Shown: positions 48,394 to 58,908, counted from the stretch's first letter. The stretch is DNA of 64,000 bases from Phycisphaerae bacterium (GCA_009783465.1 WRDM01000004.1:35231-99230); one strand, 5' to 3'. Numbers and translations are program-made. The notes: generated by a model not told the origin, from the sequence alone.

Positions 48394-51300
48394 ATGCTGA
48401 CCAACGACTGGAAGACGCGGATCGAGCAGTGGCGGGCGGAGTTGAAGACGCAGTGTTTCACCGCCCTCGGACAGGTGGCGGTGCAGGGGTTCATGACGAT
48501 GGATCATCTGCCCTACGAGCAGGCGGTAAAGGGGAAATTCAACCCCATGCCCGTCGGCACGCCGTGGGGCCGCAAGTGGGAGTACGGCTGGTTCAAGTTC
48601 GATATCACGACGCCCAAGGCCGCCGCGGGCGGGCGGTTCACGCTCGAGTGCGACCCCGGCTACGAGGGCATCATTTTCGTGAACGGCGTGGTGGCGGGCG
48701 CGACGGACTGGGGGCGGCGGCATCTCACGCTGTCGCACAACGCCAAGCCCGGCGAAACATTCCGCATCCTGATCGAAGGCTACGCCGGCCACGGCGACAC
48801 GCCCTGCTGGAAAGGCCCGATCCCGCCAGGCCGAGTCGCCCTCCCCGAACCCCCCGCCGCCCAACGCACCATCGGAGCGATCTCCTTCGGCTGCTGGAAC
48901 GAGGAAATCTACCAACTCTCCATGGACGTTGACATCCTGCTGAGCCTGCGCGATCTGCTGCACGCCGACTCGCTGCGACTCCAGGAAGTCGACCTGGCCT
49001 TGCGCGAATTCACCACCCTCGTCGACTTCAGCCTGACGGGCGACGCGCTGGCCAAGTCCATCGCCGCCGGACGACGACGACTCGCCCAGGTCCTCAAATG
49101 CCGCAACGGCGACACCGCGCCGGAAATCTTCGCCGTCGGCCACGGCCATCTCGACGTCGCCTGGCTGTGGCCTCTCGAAGAGACCCAGCGCAAGGCCGCC
49201 CGCACGCTGTCCAACCAGATGGCCCTGGCGGACGAATATCCCAGCCACCGATTCATCAACAGCCAAGCGCACCTGTTCTGGATGGTCAAAAAACACTACC
49301 CCGAATTCTACAAACGCGTCGTCCAGGCGGTGAAAAAAGGCCACGTCATCGCCGACGGCGGCATGTGGGTCGAAGCCGACACCAACGTCGCCGGCGGCGA
49401 GGCGCTCATCCGCCAATTCCTCCACGGCAAACGATTTTTCCGCCAGGAATTCGGCGTCGACAGCCGGCTGATGTGGCTGCCCGACGTCTTCGGCTACAGC
49501 GGCGCGATGCCGCAGATCATGCGTGGCTGCGGGGTCGACTACTTCTCGACGGCGAAACTGACCTGGACCTACAACGGCGGCGAACCGTTCCCGCACAACA
49601 CGTTCACGTGGGAGGGCATCGACGGCAGCGAGATTCTCGTGCACCTGATCGCCAACGGGTACAACGCGCAGATGACGCCCTCGGACATCGGCGGGCGGTG
49701 GAACGCCCGCGTGCAGAAGGACGGCCTGCAGACGCAGTTGCACGCGTTCGGCTGGGGCGACGGCGGCGGCGGACCGACGCGGGATCACGTCGAGGGCGGA
49801 CTTCGGATGGCGGATCTCGAGGGCTGCCCGCGTGTGCGTTTCGCCTCGCCGGCGGCGTTTTTCCGCGATCTGGAACGTCGCGGCGTGCCGGCCAATCGCT
49901 ACGTCGGCGAGTTGTATTTCCAGTGCCATCGCGGCACGTACACGACGCAGGCGAAGACCAAAAAGGGCAACCGTTTCTGCGAGTTGGCGCTTCGCGAGGC
50001 GGAGATGTGGGCGTCGGCGGCGTTGGCGGTTGGCGCGAAAAAGTATGAGTTTCCCGAGGCCGTCATGGAGGAATTGTGGCGGGATCTGCTGCTGCATCAG
50101 TTCCATGACATTCTGCCGGGTTCGTCGATTCAGCGGGTGTACGAAGAGACGGAGCAGGCCCACGCGCGGATTCTCGGTGGCGCGGTCGCCGTTCGCGACA
50201 TCGCCACGTCGGCGGTGGTCGCAGGCGGGCGGACCAAGGCAGACGACGGCCTGACGGTATTCAACTCGCTGGGCTGGGAGCGTTCGGCGCTGGTGTCGAT
50301 CGGCCAATCGCGTGCCGCGACGTCGGCGGACGGCGAGTCGTTACCCACGCAGGCCGTCGACGGGCAGACGTTCGCGGAAGTCACCCTGCCCTCGTGCGGC
50401 TGGACGAGCGTGACGACCGCCACGAAGGCCTCCGCGACGGCAACGACAAAAGCAACCAACGTGAAGGCGACGACCCGCTCGCTGGAAAACGAACTCCTCC
50501 GCGTGACCTTCAACGACCGCGGCGAAATCGTGGGCCTCTTCGACAAGGAAACCGCCACCGAACTGGCCGCAGGCCCCTGCAACGCCATGCACCTCTACGG
50601 CGACGTGCCGGCCATGTTCGAAGCCTGGGACATCGACGCCACCTACACGCACTGCCCCGTCGAGCTGACCGAAAAGGCGACCATCGAGGTCCTCTCGCAA
50701 GGCGAACTGGCCGGCGTGCTGCGGATCCGCAGGCCCATCAACGACTCCGTCATGGAACAGGACGTCTGGCTGCGACGCGGCAGCCGGCGGATCGATTTCG
50801 TCACGCGGATCGACTGGGCCGAGCGGCAGAAACTGCTCAAGGTCAACTTCCCGGTGACCGTCCACGCCAACGAGGCAATTCACGAAATCCAGTTCGGCCA
50901 TCTGCGCAGGCCCAACCACCTGTCGCGACAGTTCGACCAGGACCGCTACGAGGTCTCCGCGCACAAGTGGACGGCCCTGGCGGAGGAAAACCGCGGCTGT
51001 GCGGTCCTCAACGACTGCAAATACGGCGTGAACGTGCTGGGCAACAGTATCAACCTGACGCTGTTGCGTTCGACGCTCTTCCCCGACCCGCAGGCCGACC
51101 AGGGACGGCAGGAATTCACGTACGCGTTCTACGCATGGAACGGCCCGCTGACAACGAGCGGCCTGGTGCGGCAAGGCTACGAACTCAACGTCCATCCGAC
51201 CACACAGCGTGGCAACGGAGGCACGGCCAGCCTGTTCCGCGTGGACGATCCAAGCATCGTGATCGACACGGTAAAACCGGCAGAAGACGGCAGCGGCGAC

Positions 51301-51489
51301 CTCGTCGTGCGACTGTACGAATCCCTCCGCAGCCGGACGAAGACGGTGCTGCACGTGCCGCCGGTAATCAGTTCCGCCCAGCAGACCGACATGCTGGAAA
51401 CCCCGCAACGAAAACTCGCGATCCGCGACGGAAAAATCAGCCTGGAATTCCGACCGTTCGAGATCAAGACGGTGCGGCTGACGAGGTAG
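48394..51489 (+). CDS. Glycoside hydrolase family 38 alpha-mannosidase
   Basis: VGHGHLDVAWLWPLEETQRKAARTL, MWVEADTNVAGGEALIRQFLHGKRFF, LPDVFGYSGAMPQIM. Confidence 0.93.
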   Translation: MLTNDWKTRIEQWRAELKTQCFTALGQVAVQGFMTMDHLPYEQAVKGKFNPMPVGTPWGRKWEYGWFKFDITTPKAAAGGRFTLECDPGYEGIIFVNGVVAGATDWGRRHLTLSHNAKPGETFRILIEGYAGHGDTPCWKGPIPPGRVALPEPPAAQRTIGAISFGCWNEEIYQLSMDVDILLSLRDLLHADSLRLQEVDLALREFTTLVDFSLTGDALAKSIAAGRRRLAQVLKCRNGDTAPEIFAVGHGHLDVAWLWPLEETQRKAARTLSNQMALADEYPSHRFINSQAHLFWMVKKHYPEFYKRVVQAVKKGHVIADGGMWVEADTNVAGGEALIRQFLHGKRFFRQEFGVDSRLMWLPDVFGYSGAMPQIMRGCGVDYFSTAKLTWTYNGGEPFPHNTFTWEGIDGSEILVHLIANGYNAQMTPSDIGGRWNARVQKDGLQTQLHAFGWGDGGGGPTRDHVEGGLRMADLEGCPRVRFASPAAFFRDLERRGVPANRYVGELYFQCHRGTYTTQAKTKKGNRFCELALREAEMWASAALAVGAKKYEFPEAVMEELWRDLLLHQFHDILPGSSIQRVYEETEQAHARILGGAVAVRDIATSAVVAGGRTKADDGLTVFNSLGWERSALVSIGQSRAATSADGESLPTQAVDGQTFAEVTLPSCGWTSVTTATKASATATTKATNVKATTRSLENELLRVTFNDRGEIVGLFDKETATELAAGPCNAMHLYGDVPAMFEAWDIDATYTHCPVELTEKATIEVLSQGELAGVLRIRRPINDSVMEQDVWLRRGSRRIDFVTRIDWAERQKLLKVNFPVTVHANEAIHEIQFGHLRRPNHLSRQFDQDRYEVSAHKWTALAEENRGCAVLNDCKYGVNVLGNSINLTLLRSTLFPDPQADQGRQEFTYAFYAWNGPLTTSGLVRQGYELNVHPTTQRGNGGTASLFRVDDPSIVIDTVKPAEDGSGDLVVRLYESLRSRTKTVLHVPPVISSAQQTDMLETPQRKLAIRDGKISLEFRPFEIKTVRLTR

Positions 51490-51553
51490 CGGAAAAGCGT
51501 TCGCCGCGAATTCTTTTCGCGGGGATTATGGGCATAAAGGATGAAAACATGAA

Positions 51554-51584
51554 AAGAGGCGTTCGGTTGCAACGAACGCCTCTT
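51554..51584. terminator. Hairpin downstream of GH38
   Basis: aagaggcgttcg / cgaacgcctctt, 12-bp perfect stem. Confidence 0.5.
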
Positions 51585-51615
51585 CTCGTATTCTCAAGGA
51601 AAGAAATAGTATCCC

Positions 51616-52293
51616 ATGAAATGCTACTGTTATGAAACCGAAACAGAATTTATCTATTGCGTGGAAGGCGCGGAGGGGAAAATATACGAAAATCTTCAAG
51701 CCGATAGATACTGGACGAAAACCGACGACGATAAATTCATCAAAATTTATTCTATGAATACCGGCTGGAACGACGCATGGTATACGGTTCCGGGATATAA
51801 AGAAGCCGTCATGGCCAATTTCGCTCGGCTAGGGCAGTCCTGGCTTGAAGGAGTATTCGACTGGGAAAAAGTCTTGCTGTTGCTTGCCCAAACGTTTACG
51901 AAGAATGGAATCGAATGGTACATATTCGGAAGTGTCAGTGAAGCCGTGCTTGGCGTTGACATTAATCCGCATGACATTGACATCGTTGTCCATACAAGAG
52001 ATTTTTATATAGTAAAAGATTTATTCCGCGAATGTACTGTTGAGCCGCTGGGGGACAATAAAGGCAGTTGGCTCATACGATTCTTTGGAAAATTGTGCAT
52101 TGAGGGGGCTTCGATTGATATAGCGGCGGATGATAAACTGAATTTGGAAAATCGTCAACGTCCTTATGAAAAAGCTTCATGGAATGGCTACGACGTATCT
52201 ATCGAACCTTTACAAGCTCGGTATGAGGTTGAGATACAGCGTGGCAGAAAAGATAGAATAAAAGCGATCGAAGCATACATGAACAAATCATAA
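51616..52293 (+). CDS. AT-rich nucleotidyltransferase-fold-like protein
   Basis: 'IEWYIFGSVSEAVLGVDINPHDIDIVVHTRDF' GSx..DxD-type motif; AT-richer than its neighbours. Confidence 0.55.
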   Translation: MKCYCYETETEFIYCVEGAEGKIYENLQADRYWTKTDDDKFIKIYSMNTGWNDAWYTVPGYKEAVMANFARLGQSWLEGVFDWEKVLLLLAQTFTKNGIEWYIFGSVSEAVLGVDINPHDIDIVVHTRDFYIVKDLFRECTVEPLGDNKGSWLIRFFGKLCIEGASIDIAADDKLNLENRQRPYEKASWNGYDVSIEPLQARYEVEIQRGRKDRIKAIEAYMNKS

Positions 52294-52312
52294 TTGCTTT
52301 TGTCGACGTATA

Positions 52313-52382
52313 AGGCGAAACGGATACCGAAGTATCCGTTTCGCCTTATACAACATCCTGCAGCGCAAACAGGTAGAGCCAC
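52313..52382. repeat. Hairpin plus partial type A right arm (A11)
   Basis: aaggcgaaacggata-ccgaag-tatccgtttcgcctt then tacaacatcctgcagcgcaaacaggtagagcca. Confidence 0.6.
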
Positions 52383-52384
52383 AT

Positions 52385-54682
52385 TTACGCAATTCGTATG
52401 GTGTGAATCTCGTGTTTATGCAGCGTCGTTTTGTAACAACTGATTTCCACCGGTTCACCGAGCGGGCGTTCCAGTAAATCGCAGACCGTTACCTGACAAT
52501 CGCGGCCGAGATCGACCGTCACGGGCGAATCCTGGCCCGCGATTTCCTGAACGCGCAACACCCACCCCCTGCCGTCCTGGGCGGGTTTCCATGCGGTGGC
52601 GATCGCGTTGCCTTCGACGGCCAACGGCACCGCCAGCGGGGCGGGAAGGTTGTACGCGTAGCCGGCGCGCGTGAGGTCCGGCTCGCTCACGCCGTCGGTG
52701 TACGGCCAAATGCTGTACTCGAACTCGTGCCTCCCCGTGTCGCGCCAGCCGTCGATCGCGTAGGGCTCGATGCCCAGCGGGTAGGAACAGAACGGCATCT
52801 CCGGGCTTCGCAGCAGCGAGAAATCCCACCGCCCCGGCGACCAGCGGAAGCACGGCAACCCCTTGTTCAGAATCGCCACGCCGCGCGACGCGTCGATCCG
52901 CTTGCGAACCCAGTGCAGGGCGGGGAATTCCATCGTGTTGCTCTTCCAGTCGCTGTAGTCCAGCCGCGATTCGTCGTACGTGCGGTCGATGAAGCCGAAA
53001 GGCACCTCCCACGTCGCGGTGGGGTCGGAGCTTCGCACAGGCACCAGCACGCGAAGCCGCTTGCTGTGCGTGTCCCAGTCGACGGTCGTGTGAAAATCCA
53101 GCCGCCGGCCGTCGGCGCTGAGGCAGGCCGTCACGGTCCATTTGAGCTTCTTGATCCGCGGATCGTTGCCCCGGTATTGGCCGATCCATCGGATGGCCGA
53201 TTCGGCGACGTCGACGGCGGCGTTGGCATCCGCCAGCGCCACGCTGGAATAGTCGTACTGCACGGAAGCGTGCGGCGATTTCCGCGTGCCCCACGCGTCG
53301 CCCCAGTCGTCCTCGACGACCAGTTCACCCACACGAAACGGCCTGTCCGCGTACACCGCGCGCGGCGAGGCCCCGAAGAGATCCTGCCCGTTCACCAGCA
53401 GCCTGGCGATGCCGTGCAGGTCGTACTGCACTTCGAGAGGCCCCATCTGCATCATGCCCTCGGCGGAGCGGCATTTGGCGAATGCGTGTTTGGGCCTGAC
53501 CGCCGGCGCGACGCCGTACGACCGCGTGACAGCCTGCGCGGCGTCGAGCATGTCCATCAATTCGTCGTTGGCGTCGTCGATGTGCGTGCCGGTGATCGCG
53601 TCGTGAAACTGATTGAACAACACGTTCCGCCAGGCGTCGTCGATTTTTTTCGGCGGGGCCTTGGGCTTACCCTTCCGCCACGATGTCGTCGCCAGCGACG
53701 CCTCCACCGCCAGCAGTTCATACGCGATCTGCTTGGTCCGCTGCTTGTTGCGGATGTACGTGACGTAACAGCCGGGCATGCCGGGATTGAGGTCGTCGGG
53801 CGTCGTCGGCAGCGGCTGGGCGTCGAGATCCATCAGGTCCAACAGCTCGGTGTAATTGCCCATGCGGATTTCGCACTGGCCCGCGTACCTGGCCGCCGCC
53901 TGGCGGATGATGTCGAGGTACTTCTGATTGGGCCTCTGCTCCTCGCACGAGAGCATGACGATGGCCCACGGCTCGGGCTTGGCGACGGACCGGTCGATCA
54001 TCTCCGCCAGCGGGGCCGTCAGCGGAACGTCCGCCCAGATCATGCCGCTCTTGCCGCACTGCGTGCAGCCATGGCCTTTGCAGCGGGTGCAGGGCACGTG
54101 CTTCATGTATTCGCCGGCGTTTTCGCGCGGGCCGTGATCCAGCACGGGGATGCTCGTGCCGTCGATGCCCAGCCAGGCCTGTCCGGCGGGCACCTGCCGG
54201 TACGACAGATACGCCGCCGCCCGACAGCCGCACAGGCGAAGAATCTGCGGCGTGTTGGGCCCGTTGCCGAACGCGTCGGCCACCCAGCCGATTTGCAGAC
54301 TCGAATTGTCCGCGCCGGCGATCTCCTCGTACATCGGCCAGGCGAGCAGATAATTCCGCACCAGCCCCTCCGCCGCGGGCATGTTCGTGTCGCTGATCGT
54401 CTCGCCGCAACACACCATGTTGAAGTTGCCGCTCCGCGCGTGCTCCATCACCGCCGCCCGCGACGCACGGTTCCGCCGCAAAAACGTCCGCCAGACGGCC
54501 ACCTGGCCCTCAGCAAACGTATATCCCTCCCCCGCCAACTCCAGCCACTTGTGAATAATCGCCGCCTCCACCTCCGTGTAAGGCCTCATCACCACGCCGC
54601 CGATCTCCACCGCCCGATCAAACGCGCGACGCCACACCGGATCCATGTGATAATGCGGAACCACCAACACCAACTTGGCCAT
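52385..54682 (-). CDS. GH38-like alpha-mannosidase family protein
   Basis: VVPHYHMDPVWRRAF, GETISDTNMPAAEGLVRNYLLA, GWVADAFGNGPNTPQILRLCG, LFNQFHDAITGTHID. Confidence 0.85.
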   Translation of the reverse strand: MAKLVLVVPHYHMDPVWRRAFDRAVEIGGVVMRPYTEVEAAIIHKWLELAGEGYTFAEGQVAVWRTFLRRNRASRAAVMEHARSGNFNMVCCGETISDTNMPAAEGLVRNYLLAWPMYEEIAGADNSSLQIGWVADAFGNGPNTPQILRLCGCRAAAYLSYRQVPAGQAWLGIDGTSIPVLDHGPRENAGEYMKHVPCTRCKGHGCTQCGKSGMIWADVPLTAPLAEMIDRSVAKPEPWAIVMLSCEEQRPNQKYLDIIRQAAARYAGQCEIRMGNYTELLDLMDLDAQPLPTTPDDLNPGMPGCYVTYIRNKQRTKQIAYELLAVEASLATTSWRKGKPKAPPKKIDDAWRNVLFNQFHDAITGTHIDDANDELMDMLDAAQAVTRSYGVAPAVRPKHAFAKCRSAEGMMQMGPLEVQYDLHGIARLLVNGQDLFGASPRAVYADRPFRVGELVVEDDWGDAWGTRKSPHASVQYDYSSVALADANAAVDVAESAIRWIGQYRGNDPRIKKLKWTVTACLSADGRRLDFHTTVDWDTHSKRLRVLVPVRSSDPTATWEVPFGFIDRTYDESRLDYSDWKSNTMEFPALHWVRKRIDASRGVAILNKGLPCFRWSPGRWDFSLLRSPEMPFCSYPLGIEPYAIDGWRDTGRHEFEYSIWPYTDGVSEPDLTRAGYAYNLPAPLAVPLAVEGNAIATAWKPAQDGRGWVLRVQEIAGQDSPVTVDLGRDCQVTVCDLLERPLGEPVEISCYKTTLHKHEIHTIRIA

Positions 54683-54857
54683 GGCATTTCCTTTCGTCAT
54701 CCATTCGTCACCAAAGGATAGCCTCGCCGGGCACCAGCGACAAGTGGCAAGTCCCTGGCGTTTCTTCGCTTCCCTCTTGTATTACGGCGCGAGATGGCTA
54801 TGCTGTGGGGCAGTTGTGGGTTTTCTAACTTTTTTCATCTCATGGGAGAACGTGGAC

Positions 54858-55367
54858 ATGACAAACGCAGGTGAGTCGAGCGGTACGCCGTTGCGGGCGA
54901 CGCCCAGCAAGGACCCGGCGGTACGGATGCTGATCGTGGCCGCCATGGCGCTGGGCTTCGGGCTGTGGTGCATCTATCACGCGGCCTTCGATCCCAGTCC
55001 CGAGAGCCAAAAGTATCGCGAGCTCGCGCCCGACGCGGACATCAACGCCATGGCGACCTACTATTTCAATCTCGCCGGCGCGTTTATTCTGCCGCTGGTG
55101 GGCGTGGTGTTCCTGGCCTTGAGCATCCGTCAGGGGCGGCGCAAGTTGAGCATGGACGAGGCCGGCATCCACGCGGACTCGACGACGGTCGCCTGGTCGG
55201 ACATCAAGGAAGTCGACGCGAAAGAGTTCAAGCAGAAGGACATTCTTCGCGTGATTCACGGCAACGGCGCCCTCAAGCTCGACGGCTATCTCTGGCAGAA
55301 ATCGGACTTCCAGAAACTCGTCGCCTACCTCGAACAGCACGTGCCCGCGGAGAAGATTACACGGTAG
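54858..55367 (+). CDS. Hypothetical two-TM membrane protein
   Basis: Two TM helices and PH-like C-terminal 'MDEAGIHADSTTVAWSDIKEVDAKEF'. Confidence 0.6.
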   Translation: MTNAGESSGTPLRATPSKDPAVRMLIVAAMALGFGLWCIYHAAFDPSPESQKYRELAPDADINAMATYYFNLAGAFILPLVGVVFLALSIRQGRRKLSMDEAGIHADSTTVAWSDIKEVDAKEFKQKDILRVIHGNGALKLDGYLWQKSDFQKLVAYLEQHVPAEKITR

Positions 55368-55396
55368 GCGATCCAGCCGCCCAATATGAGCCTGTT

Positions 55397-55518
55397 CGCC
55401 TTCGCGAAGACCCAGCGGGTTACGCGGAGTAACGGATGATTGGATTGCCGTGCTGGAACGATAAATTTTCCTTAAAATCCTTTAATCCGTGTAATCCCGC
55501 TCGGTCTTCGCGAAGGCG
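55397..55518. repeat. Type B palindrome (B3)
   Basis: cgccttcgcgaagacccagcgggttac / gtaatcccgctcggtcttcgcgaaggcg. Confidence 0.9.
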
Positions 55519-55551
55519 GTTGATGTAACGCGTAGCGTCTGGAGGCGACAT

Positions 55552-56664
55552 ATGAACAGCACGGAACGACTGCTCGCCTGCCTGCACGGCGAGGTGCCCG
55601 ATCGTGTGCCGATCAGCACGTACGAACTGGCCGGATACAATCCCGATAATTTCGAAAACAAGGATCCCAGCTACGCGGAGTTGATGGCGTTCATCCGCGA
55701 GCACGCCGACTGTATTTATATGACCGGTGTCGGCGTGCCCAATACGCGGAGCGACGCCTGCTCGTGGGAGACGCTCGAACAATACGACGACGGCGACCAG
55801 CACGTCACGCGACGCGTCCTGCACGCGCCCGGCGGCGACCTCACGCTCACCACCAGCCGCAGCGACGACGTCATGACCACCTGGACGCGAGAGCACCTCT
55901 GCAAAAATCTCGACGATTTGCAGGTTTACCTCGACATCCCGTGGGAGCCAGGCGAGGCCGATTTCTCACAGCTCAACGTGGCATGGCAGCGGCTCGAGGG
56001 CCGTCACGGGCTGCCGATGCTCGACATGGGCGACCCGCTGTGCGAAGTCGCAGCCATGTTTTCGATGGAGGATTTCGTCGTGCTGGCGATGACGGAAACC
56101 GACGCCTTCGTCGCAGCCATGGATCGGCTGCACGAAAAATACGTCGAAGTGCTCCGCCGCACGCTGGCCGGGCCTGTGAAGAATTGCCTCTTCCGCATTT
56201 ACGGCCCGGAGTACGCGACGCCGCCGTTCCTGCCGCCGGAACTGTTCGCGAAATTCGTCACGCGCTACGACCGCGTGTACTGCCGCATGATGCGCGAAGC
56301 GGGCGTCTTCCCGCGAATCCACAGCCACGGAAAAATCGGCCGCGTGGTGGAGGAAATCCGAAAAATCGACCCCGTCGCCATCGACCCCGTCGAGCCGCCC
56401 CCCGACGGCGACATCACCATCGCGCAGCTCAAACGGCAACTGCCCGAACTGGTCCTCTGCGGCGGGCTGGAACTCAAGCACATCGAGGCCGCCGACGCGA
56501 CATTCATCGACGCCCTCGTGCGCGACCTCATCGCCCAGGGCAAACCCGGCGGACGCTACATCATCCTCCCGACGGCCGCCCCCATCAACATCCCCCTCCG
56601 CCAGAAAACCGCGGCCAACTACCGCCAATTCATCGAAACGGCCCTGGAGGCGGGACGATATTGA
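55552..56664 (+). CDS. Uroporphyrinogen decarboxylase-family protein
   Basis: MNSTERLLACLHGEVPDRVPIS...PRIHSHGKIGRVVEEI...GGLELKHIE. Confidence 0.85.
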   Translation: MNSTERLLACLHGEVPDRVPISTYELAGYNPDNFENKDPSYAELMAFIREHADCIYMTGVGVPNTRSDACSWETLEQYDDGDQHVTRRVLHAPGGDLTLTTSRSDDVMTTWTREHLCKNLDDLQVYLDIPWEPGEADFSQLNVAWQRLEGRHGLPMLDMGDPLCEVAAMFSMEDFVVLAMTETDAFVAAMDRLHEKYVEVLRRTLAGPVKNCLFRIYGPEYATPPFLPPELFAKFVTRYDRVYCRMMREAGVFPRIHSHGKIGRVVEEIRKIDPVAIDPVEPPPDGDITIAQLKRQLPELVLCGGLELKHIEAADATFIDALVRDLIAQGKPGGRYIILPTAAPINIPLRQKTAANYRQFIETALEAGRY

Positions 56665-56883
56665 GGATCCGTTCTACGCACGGCACGAACGGGAAAACTC
56701 GAAACTCGAAGCACGACAGCCGTTACCCCACGGCGCCCTCATGATCGGCCACCCCGCCGAACACTACCACCGCATCCCACCCCGCAAACCAGCAGACGTG
56801 CGGTGCCTTGTTTTTTTTCGCTGTCGGCTCTATGGTATCCCTGCGCACGATAAGAACCGCCGTGGGCGCGGAAGGAGCCAGTC

Positions 56884-57492
56884 ATGACGATGTCGGAGAA
56901 AGAGAAGTCGCACGCCGAAATGTTGTATCAGCCCAACGATCCCGAACTGTGCGCGGACCGCGACGTCACGCAGCGGAAGCTGTATGACTACAATCGCATG
57001 CACCCGCTGGACCGCGAGGCCCGGCGGGCGGCGATTCGCGAAATTTTCGGGGCCGTCGGCGAGAACAGTCTTGTCGAACAGCCGTTGTTTTGTACCTACG
57101 GTTACAACACGCGGGTCGGGAAAAACTTTTTCCTCAACGTCAATTGCAAGATCATGGACAGCGGCAAGGTGACGATCGGCGACAACGTGTTCATCGCGCC
57201 CAACGTCTGCATCGTGACGGAAGAACACGCGATGGACGTTGAGCAGCGGCTGGCGGGGCTGGAGTACACGCACCCAGTGACGATCGGCGACAACGTGTGG
57301 ATTTGCACCGGCGCGATCATCCTGCCGGGTGTAACCATCGGCGAGGGCAGCGTCATCGGTGCCGGCGCCGTCGTTTCGAAGGACATCCCCGCCCACAGCC
57401 TCGCCGTCGGCGTGCCCGCCAAAGTCATCCGCACGTTGAGGCACGCGGCCAAGGAAACGTGGAGCCCTGAAAACGTTCCCGGAGGCAAATAG
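56884..57492 (+). CDS. Sugar O-acetyltransferase (Maa/LacA-type, left-handed beta helix)
   Basis: FCTYGYNTRVGKNFFLNVNCKIMDSGKVTIGDNVFIAPNVCI...ILPGVTIGEGSVIGAGAVVSKDIPAHSLAVGVPAKVIR. Confidence 0.93.
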   Translation: MTMSEKEKSHAEMLYQPNDPELCADRDVTQRKLYDYNRMHPLDREARRAAIREIFGAVGENSLVEQPLFCTYGYNTRVGKNFFLNVNCKIMDSGKVTIGDNVFIAPNVCIVTEEHAMDVEQRLAGLEYTHPVTIGDNVWICTGAIILPGVTIGEGSVIGAGAVVSKDIPAHSLAVGVPAKVIRTLRHAAKETWSPENVPGGK

Positions 57493-57566
57493 TCGCCCCC
57501 AGTCCAGTGAAAACAGAGAAATCGAAGCCCAATTCGTGCTGAAACAATCGTGGTACACCTGTGTTT

Positions 57567-58214
57567 TCAGGAATCGACCGATGGGACAGACGCTGGATTA
57601 TGAATGTGAATGGACAGAGATTCCTTTTTCTCTTTACTGTTCAGTCTGGCCTGTTGTTGTAGATATAGCATGGCTACTTTTCGACGCCCCTCGTCGTTGA
57701 GCTTATTCAACTCGGCCCGTTCGACAGGTTTGTCTTCCGCTTCCTCAATCAAGAACGCCACGATCCGATCCGCTTCCTCTTGCGTAACACTGTCGGACGG
57801 ATCGTCTTCGCGATTATCCTCAATGCTTCTGCCAACCCACGTTTCCTCGGAATCGAGATTGTGATCATGGCCTTGATCGTGATCGTGACCGCTCTGGTCT
57901 TTTTGACCCATCCAATCTTTCAGCAATGGCGAATCATTGATGGCTCTGCTGATGGTCGAAGGTGCGCAGCCTACATGTGCAGCCAGTTTGCGCAGCGACG
58001 AGAACGACTTGCCGTTTGCGCGGATACGGAGAAGGCGATCCTGCACATCGCGCCAGTTCGCTTCGACCGCGCCGTCCTTGGGTGACCGGCTTTGTTTCGA
58101 CTGGCCGATCGGCGATAAATCGTTTTTGCCGGGACGATCACTTTTGTAAGCGCCACCTTCTATCAGCCAGGCAGGCAGAACCGGTGCCTCGCCAGGCGGA
58201 GCGGCCAACGACAA
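57567..58214 (-). CDS. Hypothetical HTH-containing protein
   Basis: 'SFSSLRKLAAHVGCAPSTISRAINDSPLLKDWMGQ' HTH-like. Confidence 0.5.
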   Translation of the reverse strand: MSLAAPPGEAPVLPAWLIEGGAYKSDRPGKNDLSPIGQSKQSRSPKDGAVEANWRDVQDRLLRIRANGKSFSSLRKLAAHVGCAPSTISRAINDSPLLKDWMGQKDQSGHDHDQGHDHNLDSEETWVGRSIEDNREDDPSDSVTQEEADRIVAFLIEEAEDKPVERAELNKLNDEGRRKVAMLYLQQQARLNSKEKKESLSIHIHNPASVPSVDS

Positions 58215-58821
58215 AACCCACAGCTACGCGGTGGGCACCAGCGGCGACTGCAACGCGCTGGGTCGGCTGATGCGTCGCGAAGCGTGCAAACTCAAATTCG
58301 ACCAGGCCAACCATCTCTACGCCGTCACCGACGGTGCCGAATGGATCGCAAGACAGTACGCCAAACAACTGCCGCTGGAACTACACGTTCTGGACTACTA
58401 CCACCTGCAGAACCATGTGATCGCCGCCGCCCAGGCCCTCTACGGCGAAGGCACAAAACAGTCCATCGCGTGGCGGGAAGACATGATGGGCTATGTGTGG
58501 AACCGGGGCTCGCTGGTGATGCTCGACCACCTGGGCCATTACCTGCAACGCCACCGCGAGGGTCCCAAACATGAAGCCCTCCTCTCGTTACGTGACTACG
58601 TGGCCAAACGGGTGAATATGACCGACTACCCCTCGTACCGCCAGATCGGCTACGACTGCGGCTCGGGCCCGACGGAATCGTTCTGCGGCACCCTGACCCG
58701 CCGCCTCAAAGGCCGCGGCATGCACTGGGACAAGGATAATGCCGAAGCCATCATGGCCTTGGGCAGCCTCTACTACTCCAACCTGTGGAACCACTACTGG
58801 AAAAAACAACGAGCCGCCTAA
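58201..58821 (+). pseudogene. 5'-truncated ISKra4-like transposase remnant
   Basis: YAVTDGAEWIARQYAKQLPLELHVLDYYHLQNHV ... GSGPTESFCGTLTRRLKGRGMHWDKDNAEAIMALGSLYYSNLWNHYW; N-terminal half absent. Confidence 0.75.
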
Positions 58822-58908
58822 CCCAATGCCAGAAAAGAAGGTCACTCACGTTTTCACCGACCCTCCGGTTTTTCTGTACTTTTCGGGGGGTTATGGTAAA
58901 ACCCCTGT

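Noticed and set aside
48388-50307. 639-aa minus-strand ORF opposite the GH38 gene
   Set aside because: Antisense shadow of a clearly recognisable GH38 enzyme.
52727-54721. 664-aa plus-strand ORF opposite the second GH38 gene
   Set aside because: Antisense shadow; His/Arg/Val-rich with no domain signal.
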